This document shows positions 33,009 through 40,518 of a stretch of DNA of 64,000 nucleotides, in pieces. The notes below the pieces were generated by a model that was not told where the DNA came from, searched no databases, and worked only from the letters and a program-made list of their open reading frames with translations. Location: assembly GCF_035581345.1 (NCBI RefSeq), contig NZ_CP141608.1, forward strand, positions 3,378,501 through 3,442,500, written 5' to 3'. Position numbers and translations under genes: made by a program. The DNA comes from Pseudomonas sp. JQ170C. Lineage in GTDB: Bacteria; Pseudomonadota; Gammaproteobacteria; Pseudomonadales; Pseudomonadaceae. Position 1 is the first letter of the stretch; each line of letters opens with the position of its first letter.

Positions 33009-34334
33009 ATGAGCTTCATTGTCTGGGTGGCCGTGCTGGGCATGGTGCTGCTGACGCTGGCCCTGACGTCCGCGTACCTGCGCTGGCTGCCGGTGACCAC
33101 CTCGGCGGTGTGCCTGGCGCTGGGTGTGGCCATCGGCCCGGCGGGCTTGGGCGTGTTGCAGTTGAACCTGGCCGAGGCTGCGCCGTGGATGGAGCACCTG
33201 ACCGAGGTGGCCCTGCTGTTTTCCCTGTTTGTGTGCGGCCTCAAGTTGCGCCTGGTGTTCAGCCGGCGCATGTGGCGCGTGGTGGTGGGCCTGGCCGGCC
33301 CGCTGGTGCTGGTGAGCATTGCCGGCCTGTGCCTGTTGCTGCACCTGTGGTTGCAGTTTTCCTGGGGGTTGGCGCTGCTGGTCGCTGCCATGCTCGCCCC
33401 CACCGATCCGGTGCTGGCGTCGCTGGTGCAGGTCAGCGATGCCAAGGACCAGGATGCCATGCGCTTCGGTCTGTCCGGTGAAGCCGGGCTCAATGACGGC
33501 GTGGCCTTTCCCTTCGTGCTGCTGGGCCTGCTGCTGATCGCCCAGGCGCAACCCACCGCCGGCGCCCTGCTGCAGTGGGCCGCGCACGACTTGCTGTGGG
33601 CGGTCAGCGCCGGCCTGGCGCTGGGCTATGCCATGGGCCAGGGCGTCGGACGCCTGAGCCTGGCGCTGCGTATCCGCAACGATGACAGCACCCTCTCGCC
33701 CAACGACTACCTGGCCCTGGCCCTGATTGCCCTGGCGTATGTCGGCGCCGAGCTGATCCAGGCCTATGGCTTTCTCGCGGTATTTGCCGCCGGGCTCGGG
33801 CTGCGCCGTACCGAGATGAGCTCCAGCGACCATGCCCCGGTACCGGCCGAGCATCTGGTGCAACCGCTGGTCGGCCATCATCAGCTGGCGCCGGAGCAGG
33901 CGACCCACGGCGACACCCGCCAGTTGCCGGACAAGCAAGTGGCCGCCGGCATCATGATGGGTGACATGCTGGCGTTCGGTGATCTGGTGGAGCGGGCGCT
34001 GGAGGTCTTTCTGGTGACGTTGCTGGGCATCGTCCTGGCCAGCCATTGGGACTGGCGCGCCCTGGGCGTCGGCCTGGTGCTGTTCGTGGTGGTGCGCCCG
34101 CTGGGCACCCTGCTACTGCCCTGGGGCACCCTGCTGGACCGCCAGCAACGTCTGCTGGTGGGCTGGTTCGGCATTCGCGGGATCGGCAGCCTCTACTACC
34201 TGTTCTACAGCCTCAACCATGGCCTGCCCCCGGGCTTGGCCACGGCCTGCATCAACCTGACCCTGTCGGTGGTGGCCCTGAGCATCGTGCTCCACGGGCT
34301 GAGCACCCAGCCCTTGCTGAACCACGCCAGGTAG
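33009..34334 (+). CDS. Na+(K+)/H+ antiporter of the CPA1/NhaP type
   Basis: 441-residue membrane protein with about 12 hydrophobic segments. The CPA1 signatures are present: APTDPVLASLVQV in the ion-binding region and GEAGLNDGVAFPFVLLG, equivalent to the GESLLND motif. It exchanges cytoplasmic Na+ or K+ for H+ at the inner membrane, serving pH and salt homeostasis. The long His-rich loop at about 280-310 (DHAPVPAEHLVQPLVGHHQLAP) is unusual. The stop codon TAG (34332-34334) is the first part of a REP element. Confidence 0.85.
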   Translation: MSFIVWVAVLGMVLLTLALTSAYLRWLPVTTSAVCLALGVAIGPAGLGVLQLNLAEAAPWMEHLTEVALLFSLFVCGLKLRLVFSRRMWRVVVGLAGPLVLVSIAGLCLLLHLWLQFSWGLALLVAAMLAPTDPVLASLVQVSDAKDQDAMRFGLSGEAGLNDGVAFPFVLLGLLLIAQAQPTAGALLQWAAHDLLWAVSAGLALGYAMGQGVGRLSLALRIRNDDSTLSPNDYLALALIALAYVGAELIQAYGFLAVFAAGLGLRRTEMSSSDHAPVPAEHLVQPLVGHHQLAPEQATHGDTRQLPDKQVAAGIMMGDMLAFGDLVERALEVFLVTLLGIVLASHWDWRALGVGLVLFVVVRPLGTLLLPWGTLLDRQQRLLVGWFGIRGIGSLYYLFYSLNHGLPPGLATACINLTLSVVALSIVLHGLSTQPLLNHAR

Positions 34335-34419
34335 GAGCGGGCTTGCCCCGCGAAAGGCCAGTGCATCAAACCCATCAGGTGTCGCCCGGATTACGATCGC
34401 GGGGCAAGCCCGCTCCTAC
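34331..34419. repeat. REP pair (bicaudal palindrome)
   Basis: Two inverted REP copies of the P. putida type: GTAGGAGCGGGCTTGCCCCG... from 34331 and its inverted copy ending CCCGCTCCTAC at 34419, separated by about 45 bases. The left copy supplies the TAG stop of the antiporter gene. It fills most of the gap before the permease gene and may act as a terminator or mRNA stabiliser. Confidence 0.85.
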
Positions 34420-34472
34420 CGGCCGAAATGACCTATACCCAATAAGCCGCACATCACGCATTGGGGATAGGC

Positions 34473-35807
34473 ATGGCCGAGTCGAAAAAAATGGGCCTGA
34501 TCGGGCTCACCACCCTGGTGATGGTCAACATGATGGGCTCGGGCATCATCATGCTGCCCACCAGCATGGCGCAGCTGGGGGCGGTCTCGCTGTTGTCGTG
34601 GGCCGTCACTGCCGTCGGCTCCATGGCCATCGCCTACAGCTTCACCCAATGCGGGGTGTTCTGTAACCGGCCGGGCGGGTTGTCGGCCTATACCGAGGAG
34701 GCGCACGCCAAGTCGGGGTTCTTTCTGTGCTCCTACCTGTATTTCCTCTCGCTGGCGATTGCCAACGTCGCCGTGGCGATTTCGGCCGTGGGCTACATGA
34801 CGGCGTTCTTTCCCTGGCTGGGCAGCAGCGCAACGGCGCTGTTAGTCGGCACGGCCGGCTTGATCTGGCTGACCATCCTGGCCAACTTCGGCGGGCCGAA
34901 CATCACCGGCAAGATCGGCGCCATTACCGTCTGGGGGGTGATCGTGCCCGTGGCGGGCCTGAGCGTGATCGGCTGGTTCTGGTTCGACAGCAACATCCTC
35001 GCCCAGGCCTGGAACCCCAACGACTTGCCGATCTGGGAGGCCATCGGCAAGACCATTCCGCTGACCCTCTGGGCGTTCCTGGGCATGGAGTCGGCGGCCC
35101 AGGCCTCCGATGCGGTGGAGAACCCCCAGCGCAACGTGCCCCTGGCCTGCCTGTTCGGCACCCTGGGCGCTGCGGTGGTGTATGTGCTGTCGACCACGGT
35201 GATCCAGGGCATCGTGCCCAACCTTGAGCTGGCCAATGCCTCGGCGCCCTTCGCGCTGGTGTACGCGAAAATGTTTAACCCGGTGGTCGGCAACATCATC
35301 ATGGCGCTGGCGGTGATGGCCTGCATCGGCTCGCTACTGGGCTGGCAGTTCACCCTGGCGCAGACCGCGAAGATGACGGCTGACCAAGGGCTGTTTCCTG
35401 CGCTGTTCTCCCGGGTCAGCGCCCGCAACGCGCCGATCCTCGGCATGATCGTGTGCGGCGTGCTGCAGACGGCGATGGCGCTGTCGACCATCTCGCCCAA
35501 TGCCAGCGCCCAGTTCGGCAAGCTGGTGAGCCTGGCGGCGGTGACCAACCTGATTCCCTACGTCACGGCCCTCACCGGCCTGCTGGCGATCATGTACAAG
35601 GCCCGGGTCAGCCCGGCGGTATACACCCGCAACACCGTGGTGCTGCTGGTCGCCGTGGGCTATTCGCTGTACGCGCTCTACGCCTGCGGCATGGAAGCGG
35701 TGCTGGGGGGCGCCCTGGTGCTGGCCTTCGGGTATCTGCTGTATGGCTTTCTGGCCAAGCGCTTCATCATCCAGCAGGCGGCGGTCGAACGCGCCGAGCT
35801 GCCTTGA
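34473..35807 (+). CDS. APC-family amino acid/polyamine antiporter (PotE/AdiC-like)
   Basis: 444-residue transporter with about 12 transmembrane segments. The N-terminal GLTTLVMVNMMGSGIIMLPTSMAQLG is the unwound TM1 substrate motif of the PotE/CadB/AdiC branch, and WAFLGMESAAQASDAVENPQRNVP is the TM6 region. The resemblance is strongest to the putrescine/ornithine exchanger, but substrate cannot be read off. ATG 34473 is chosen over TTG 34461 because of the GGGGAT before it. A periplasmic binding-protein gene follows by 13 bases, an uncommon partner for an APC carrier. Confidence 0.85.
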   Translation: MAESKKMGLIGLTTLVMVNMMGSGIIMLPTSMAQLGAVSLLSWAVTAVGSMAIAYSFTQCGVFCNRPGGLSAYTEEAHAKSGFFLCSYLYFLSLAIANVAVAISAVGYMTAFFPWLGSSATALLVGTAGLIWLTILANFGGPNITGKIGAITVWGVIVPVAGLSVIGWFWFDSNILAQAWNPNDLPIWEAIGKTIPLTLWAFLGMESAAQASDAVENPQRNVPLACLFGTLGAAVVYVLSTTVIQGIVPNLELANASAPFALVYAKMFNPVVGNIIMALAVMACIGSLLGWQFTLAQTAKMTADQGLFPALFSRVSARNAPILGMIVCGVLQTAMALSTISPNASAQFGKLVSLAAVTNLIPYVTALTGLLAIMYKARVSPAVYTRNTVVLLVAVGYSLYALYACGMEAVLGGALVLAFGYLLYGFLAKRFIIQQAAVERAELP

Positions 35808-35820
35808 GCGAGGACCGCCC

Positions 35821-36705
35821 ATGAAGATGAAAATAGTGGCCTGCCTGCTCAGCCTGGTGCCGCTGTATGCCCAGGCCGACACCCTGGAGCGGGTTCGGGC
35901 CAGCAACACCCTGACCCTGGGCTATTTGCCTGACTTTGCCCCGTTCAGCGCGCAGAACGGCGACCAGCCCACGGGCTACGCCATCGACCTGTGCGACAAG
36001 ATCGCCGGGCAGGTGAAGGCGACGCTGAACCTTGCGCAGCTGCAGGTGCGCTACCAACCGGTGAGGATGGCCGATGAAATCAGCGCCGTCAGCCGGGGCC
36101 AGGTAGACGTCCTGTGCACGCCCACGGTGGCGACCCTGGAGCGGCGCCAGCAGGTGAGCTTTTCAGTGCCCGTCTACACCGCCGGGCTCACCGCGGTGGT
36201 CCGCCAGGATGCACCCGAGACGCTGCTCAATGTGCTCAGCGGCCAGCAGGCACACAGCGGCCCGACCTGGCGCGCCACACTCAACCGCGGCTTGACCAAC
36301 CAGACCTTTGCGGTGGTTTCGGGGGCGGTGAGCGAGCAGTGGGTGCGTCAGCAACTGCGCAGCCTGGGGGTGATTGCCACGGTGATCACCGTCGAGAACA
36401 ACCTTGCCGGGCTCGAGGCGGTTGCCCAGGGCAAGGCCAATGCCTTTTTCTCCGAGCGCATGGTGCTCAAGAACCTGCTGGCGGGCCAGGGGGATGGTGC
36501 TTCGTTGAGGTTGCTCGAGCATATCTATGAGTATGCGCCGGTGTCGATGGTGCTGCCGCGCAGTGATGAGGCATTCCGGTTGCTGGTGGATACGGTGTTG
36601 AGCCAGATGTACCGGTCTGGGGAAATCGAGCAGGCCTATGGGCGGTACCTGGGCGGGACCACCGAAACGATTCGCAAGCTGTTCAAACTCTATGCCCTGC
36701 CCTGA
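35821..36705 (+). CDS. Family 3 periplasmic solute-binding protein
   Basis: 294-residue exported protein: a signal peptide of about 19 residues (to AQADT), then TLERVRASNTLTLGYLPDFAPFS and GYAIDLCDKI, the start of amino-acid-type (family 3) binding proteins, with a C-terminal lobe ending near IEQAYGRYLGG. It lies 13 bases after the PotE-like permease gene and without ABC permease or ATPase genes. It may bind an amino acid or polyamine for that carrier or for a sensor; this is inferred from context. A REP pair follows its stop by 6 bases. Confidence 0.82.
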   Translation: MKMKIVACLLSLVPLYAQADTLERVRASNTLTLGYLPDFAPFSAQNGDQPTGYAIDLCDKIAGQVKATLNLAQLQVRYQPVRMADEISAVSRGQVDVLCTPTVATLERRQQVSFSVPVYTAGLTAVVRQDAPETLLNVLSGQQAHSGPTWRATLNRGLTNQTFAVVSGAVSEQWVRQQLRSLGVIATVITVENNLAGLEAVAQGKANAFFSERMVLKNLLAGQGDGASLRLLEHIYEYAPVSMVLPRSDEAFRLLVDTVLSQMYRSGEIEQAYGRYLGGTTETIRKLFKLYALP

Positions 36706-36710
36706 ACCCG

Positions 36711-36781
36711 GTAGGAGCGGGCTTGCCCCGCGATAGCGGTGGGTCAGGCAGATCGCTATCGCGGGGCAAGCCCGCTCCTAC
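36711..36781. repeat. REP pair (bicaudal palindrome)
   Basis: Long inverted repeat: GTAGGAGCGGGCTTGCCCCG... (36711-36738) and its exact inverted copy (36754-36781), 28-base arms and a 15-base loop. It lies between the convergent binding-protein and NTP-transporter genes and could end transcription from both sides. Confidence 0.9.
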
Positions 36782-36842
36782 AGAGGTTCGCGCTGGCCAA
36801 TGTGATTGCGGATAGCCCGCTCCTACAAGGGTTCGCGCTGGC
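36770..36842. repeat. Imperfect 28-base direct repeat joining REP half and gene end
   Basis: GCCCGCTCCTACAGAGG... at 36770-36797 recurs as GCCCGCTCCTACAAGGG... at 36815-36842, with two adjacent mismatches and a 45-base period. Each copy contains a REP half followed by the sequence of the last codons of the NTP-transporter gene. A local duplication after REP insertion explains it. Confidence 0.7.
36814..36826 (-). repeat. Solitary REP half-element supplying the NTP-transporter stop codon
   Basis: AGCCCGCTCCTAC on the plus strand, i.e. GTAGGAGCGGGCT on the minus strand. The TAG (36825-36823) is the stop of the transporter gene that ends here. Confidence 0.75.
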
Positions 36843-38088
36843 GTTGCTGGCGGCCCAGCCAGGCACCGGTCAAGGCCCACACCAACGCGATTGCAGCGCC
36901 GATGAACATCGCCAGCGCCGGGTGATCGCCGATCACGTCCAGCCCGCGCTTGACCCAGCCACTGAGCGCATCGCCGCCGCGATAGACCACGGTGTCGGTA
37001 AAGTTCTTGGCCTTGTACTTCTGCTCGGGCACGACCACCGTGTAGAGCATTTCGCGCCCCGGCCGCACCAGCGCGTACTCGCCCACCCGGCGCACCACCA
37101 TCACCACCACGAACACCGCAAACAACGGCGCCAGCGCCAACCACAGGAACCCCACCACCATCACCAATGGCACGGCCACCAGCAACACCCCTACCCCAAG
37201 CTTGCGCGCCAGGTGGCCGGTGATGAACACCTGGGTGAGGATCGAGAGGAACTGCACCAGGCTGTCGATCAATCCGAACACCTGGGTTTGCTCGGTACGG
37301 CTGGTGAAGTGCGTCGCCACCAGGCGTGCCTGCTCGAAGTACAGGAAGGTGCTGACACTGGCCAGCAACACCACAAACACGGCAATGCCCAAAAGATACG
37401 GTGAGCGGAACACTTCGCTGGCGCCGGCGAACGGATTGCCGCCCAGCGGCCGTGAACGCGGCAGTTCGGTGTCGGCGGGCAGCGGATGGCGATCCCTGAA
37501 GCGCTGCAGGCACGCCGCCGCGACGATGCTGCCGAGCAAGCAGGCCGTGGCCAGCAGCACCAGCCCGGCGTGGCCGATCACCTCCACCAGCACGGTCCCC
37601 AGCAACGGCCCCACCAGCCCGCCCAGGCTCGCGCCACCGGCCAGCAGGCCGAACAGGCGCTTGGCCTGCTCGCTGGAGAACAGGTCGGCCAGCACGCTCC
37701 AGGCCAGGGAAATGGTCAGCAAGTTGAACATCGACAGCCAGATGTAGAACGCGCGGGCACTCCAGAGGTTGTCCGGTTGCCACGCAAACAGGGCGGCGAA
37801 CACCAGCAGGTTGCTGGCCAGAAAGCCGTAGGTCCAGGGCAGGATGCGCCGGCGCTGCACCTTCGAGGCCAGCCAGCCGAACAGCGGCAACGCCAGCAAT
37901 GTCAGCACGAAGGTGCCGGTGAACAGCCATTGCAGGTTCTCGACACCACCGGCCACCCCCATGGTTTCGCGTACCGGGCGCAGCATGAAGTAGCCGGTGA
38001 ACAGCAGAAAGAACAGCGCAAGCCCGGCCACCACGATCGGCAGCTCGCCGTCGCGGACGTTGAACAGGCGGGTTGCCAGGGCGCTCAT
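36823..38088 (-). CDS. NTP/NDP exchange-type (Npt) or MFS membrane transporter
   Basis: 421-residue protein with about 12 transmembrane segments. The N-terminal LFFLLFTGYFMLRPVRETMGVAGGVENLQWLF is characteristic of the Npt1/Npt2 group of MFS-like nucleotide transporters; free-living bacteria have divergent members of unknown substrate. A charged loop near 210 (RDRHPLPADTELPRSRP) separates the halves. It follows the aldo/keto reductase gene by 12 bases and is probably co-transcribed. Its last codons and stop were affected by REP-linked duplication (36770-36842). Confidence 0.78.
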   Translation of the reverse strand: MSALATRLFNVRDGELPIVVAGLALFFLLFTGYFMLRPVRETMGVAGGVENLQWLFTGTFVLTLLALPLFGWLASKVQRRRILPWTYGFLASNLLVFAALFAWQPDNLWSARAFYIWLSMFNLLTISLAWSVLADLFSSEQAKRLFGLLAGGASLGGLVGPLLGTVLVEVIGHAGLVLLATACLLGSIVAAACLQRFRDRHPLPADTELPRSRPLGGNPFAGASEVFRSPYLLGIAVFVVLLASVSTFLYFEQARLVATHFTSRTEQTQVFGLIDSLVQFLSILTQVFITGHLARKLGVGVLLVAVPLVMVVGFLWLALAPLFAVFVVVMVVRRVGEYALVRPGREMLYTVVVPEQKYKAKNFTDTVVYRGGDALSGWVKRGLDVIGDHPALAMFIGAAIALVWALTGAWLGRQQRQREPL

Positions 38089-38100
38089 GGGCTGTTCGCC

Positions 38101-39024
38101 TCAGGCGAACTGGGCAATCAACTGCTTGCTCTGGGCGCCACTGAGCAACGGCCCGTGCCCGGCCTTGAGCTGGTCGAGCTGGCGGTCCGGGCGGCGGGTG
38201 GCCGGGATCACCGTGGTCACCGCCGGGTGGCTGATGGCGAACTTGAGAAACAGCTGAGCCCAACTGCTCACCCCGAGTGCCGTGGCCCAGGCCGGCAACG
38301 GCTGGTCCTTGACCTTGGCGAACAAGCGGCCATCGTCGAACGCCCGGTTGATCAGTACCGCCACGCCCTTGTCCTGTGCCAGCGGCAACACGGTGCGGGC
38401 GGCGCCGGGCGAGTTGACCGAGTAGTGGATCTGGATGAAGTCCAGCGGCTCCTTGCGCAGGATGGCTTCCAGCTCGTCCAGGCCGCTGTCCACGTAATGG
38501 GTCACCCCCACATAGCGCGTCAGGCCCTGGGCCTTGAGCTCGCGAGCGTAGGGCAACTGGCGTTGCCAGTCGCGCAGGTTATGGATCTGCAGCAACTCGA
38601 CCTTGTCGGTGCGCAGGCTGCGCAAGGTGCCGGCCCACTGCGCCTCGGCGGCGGCGCGGCTGTCGGCGGCGATCTTGGTGGCCAGGAAGGTTTTGCTGCG
38701 CCAGCCGCCCTCCTCCAGCAACTGGCCAAGCACAGCGTCGGCCCCCCCGTAGTTGGGCGAGGTGTCGATGACCTGCCCACCGCCCTCGAAGAACACCTTG
38801 AGCACCTGCTTGAGTTGCTGGTACTCGGGCGACCCGGCATCCACTTCAAAGCTGCCAGAGGTGCCGGCGCCAATCACCGCCAGCGCCTCCCCGCTGGCGG
38901 GAATCTTGCGGGTGAGCATGGCGCCGCCGGGGCTCTGGGCGAAGGTGATAGCGGGCAAACTCAGGCAACCGACACCGGCAGCCAGGGCGGCGCTGGCCGC
39001 CAGAAAATCGCGACGGGTGGGCAT
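38101..39024 (-). CDS. Tat-exported aldo/keto reductase
   Basis: 307-residue protein of the aldo/keto reductase fold with a twin-arginine signal, RRDFLAASAALAAG, at residues 4-17, so it is likely exported folded to the periplasm. FDTSPNYGGA-like VIDTSPNYGGADAVLGQLL carries the catalytic Asp and the Tyr region; the later LLQIHNL and IQIHYSVNSPGA segments belong to the barrel. ATG 39022-39024 sets the Tat signal at the N-terminus; the frame is open upstream. Periplasmic aldo/keto reductases without a known electron partner are poorly understood; the NAD(P)H supply in the periplasm is an open question. Confidence 0.8.
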   Translation of the reverse strand: MPTRRDFLAASAALAAGVGCLSLPAITFAQSPGGAMLTRKIPASGEALAVIGAGTSGSFEVDAGSPEYQQLKQVLKVFFEGGGQVIDTSPNYGGADAVLGQLLEEGGWRSKTFLATKIAADSRAAAEAQWAGTLRSLRTDKVELLQIHNLRDWQRQLPYARELKAQGLTRYVGVTHYVDSGLDELEAILRKEPLDFIQIHYSVNSPGAARTVLPLAQDKGVAVLINRAFDDGRLFAKVKDQPLPAWATALGVSSWAQLFLKFAISHPAVTTVIPATRRPDRQLDQLKAGHGPLLSGAQSKQLIAQFA

Positions 39025-39077
39025 GGCAAGGCTCCTGTGCGAAAGACAGCGCAAGAAAAAAAGCTTAGCCCCGTGGG

Positions 39078-39103
39078 AATCGTTACACCCCGGTAATCGT
39101 TAC
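39078..39103. repeat. Direct repeat of AATCGTTAC upstream of the pqi operon
   Basis: AATCGTTAC occurs at 39078-39086 and 39095-39103, 17 bases apart start to start. It lies in the 250-base gap between the aldo/keto reductase (39024) and pqiA (39275). It may be a paired half-site for a regulator of either divergent gene. Confidence 0.4.
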
Positions 39104-39118
39104 GTCATGTGTAAACAG

Positions 39119-39146
39119 CCCAAGGAGTACATTTGTACTCCTTGGG
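39119..39146. promoter_or_regulatory. Near-perfect hairpin/palindrome in the aldo/keto reductase-pqiA gap
   Basis: Arms CCCAAGGAGTAC (39119-39130) and GTACTCCTTGGG (39135-39146) with loop ATTT, whose outer bases can also pair. Only TTTCC follows, a poor T-tract. The gap is divergent, so a terminator is not expected and an operator or an mRNA leader structure is more likely. It ends 128 bases before pqiA. Confidence 0.5.
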
Positions 39147-39274
39147 TTTCCATGGCGTTGACCACCACGCAGCTAATATTGCTGCCCTGTTGTGCAGATG
39201 TGGGAAAAATCCGTGAGCTTGTCTGCACGGCGTCTATATTGAGCTAGACCCCGCCGGCAGTCTGAGCGAGCACC

Positions 39275-39874
39275 ATGCTGCAAACCGATCAACTGATCAT
39301 CTGCGAACATTGCGACTGTGTGTACCACAAGGTCCCCCTTGCCAAGCACCAGAAGGCTTTATGCCTGCGCTGTGGTGCCGTGCTGCAACGCCATAACAAC
39401 CTGAACCTGCAACAGCGCCTGGCCCTGAGCCTCACCGCCGGGGTGCTGTGGATACTGGCCAACTTCTACCCGGTGATGAGCATCAGCCTGCAGGGCTTTT
39501 CCAACAGCGCCACGCTCTGGGACTCGGTGCGCGCCCTGGCCACCGGGCCGATTACCTTCATTGCCCTGGTGGCGGCGATCTCCATCATCATCGCGCCGAT
39601 GTTCCAGCTGATGCTGCTGATCTGGGTGTTGACCTACGCCCTGGCAGGCCAACGCTCGCCGGGCTTCAAATGGTGCATGCGCTGGCTGGAAACCCTGCGC
39701 CCCTGGAGCATGCTCGAAGTCTGCCTGCTCGGCGCCATGGTCGCGGTGTTCAAGCTGGCCGGCCTGCTCGATGTGCTGCCCGGCATTGGCCTGTTGGCCC
39801 TGGCGGCCCTGAGCCTGTTGATGATCCGCGTGGCCGGCCGCGATATCCGTGACTTGTGGGACGAACTGCCATGA
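39275..39874 (+). CDS. pqiA: Paraquat-inducible protein A-like membrane protein (first pqiA half)
   Basis: 199-residue PqiA-domain protein: an N-terminal zinc-ribbon-like Cys motif (CEHCDC...LCLRCGAVL, residues 9-37), then four hydrophobic segments including LWILANFYPVMSISLQGF. E. coli PqiA joins two such domains in one chain; here they are two genes, this one and the next, overlapping by 4 bases. PqiA is the inner-membrane part of the PqiABC lipid-transport tunnel. Confidence 0.87.
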   Translation: MLQTDQLIICEHCDCVYHKVPLAKHQKALCLRCGAVLQRHNNLNLQQRLALSLTAGVLWILANFYPVMSISLQGFSNSATLWDSVRALATGPITFIALVAAISIIIAPMFQLMLLIWVLTYALAGQRSPGFKWCMRWLETLRPWSMLEVCLLGAMVAVFKLAGLLDVLPGIGLLALAALSLLMIRVAGRDIRDLWDELP

Positions 39875-40518
39875 ACCGCCCTCCCTTGGCCAGTGAGCTC
39901 AACCTGGTGCTGTGCCATGCCTGCGGCAAGGCCTGCGACACCACGGCCGGGCCCGTGCATGAGTGCCCGCGCTGCGGCGCCCCGGTACACGAACGCAAGC
40001 CCAATGCCCTGACCCGCACCTGGGCCTACCTGATTGCCGCGCTGGTGTTCTATATACCGGCCAACCTGCTGCCGGTCATGAACACCAAGATGCTCGGCAG
40101 TGGTGACGACAGCACCATCATGAGCGGGGTGATCGAGTTCTGGGCCCATGGTGCCTGGGACATTGCCTCGATCATCTTCATCGCCAGTATCGCTGTGCCG
40201 GCGACCAAGTTCGTCGCCCTGGGCCTGTTACTGATCACCGTGCAGCGCGGCAGCGACTGGGCGCAGAGGGAGCGCTCCAAACTCTATCGCTTCGTCGAGC
40301 TGATCGGTTACTGGTCGATGCTCGATGTGATCGTGGTGGCGCTGGTCGCCGCGCTGGTCAAGTTTCAGGCCCTGGGCGACATCGAGCCGCGCCCGGGCAT
40401 TCTGTTTTTTGGCCTGGTGGTGGTGTTCACCATGCTGGCCGCGATGAGTTTCGACCCCCGAATGATCTGGGAAAGCCGCGAACCCAAGGAGCGCATGGAT
40501 GAAGTCAGCAGTCACTGA
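39871..40518 (+). CDS. pqiA: Paraquat-inducible protein A-like membrane protein (second pqiA half)
   Basis: 215-residue PqiA-domain protein with its own Cys motif (CHACGKACDTTAGPVHECPRCGAPV, near residues 15-39) and four membrane segments, including FYIPANLLPVMNT. The ATG at 39871 overlaps the previous stop (ATGA). The following pqiB start at 40499 overlaps this gene by 20 bases, showing tight translational coupling. Probably acts with the preceding protein as a two-chain equivalent of PqiA. Confidence 0.87.
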   Translation: MNRPPLASELNLVLCHACGKACDTTAGPVHECPRCGAPVHERKPNALTRTWAYLIAALVFYIPANLLPVMNTKMLGSGDDSTIMSGVIEFWAHGAWDIASIIFIASIAVPATKFVALGLLLITVQRGSDWAQRERSKLYRFVELIGYWSMLDVIVVALVAALVKFQALGDIEPRPGILFFGLVVVFTMLAAMSFDPRMIWESREPKERMDEVSSH

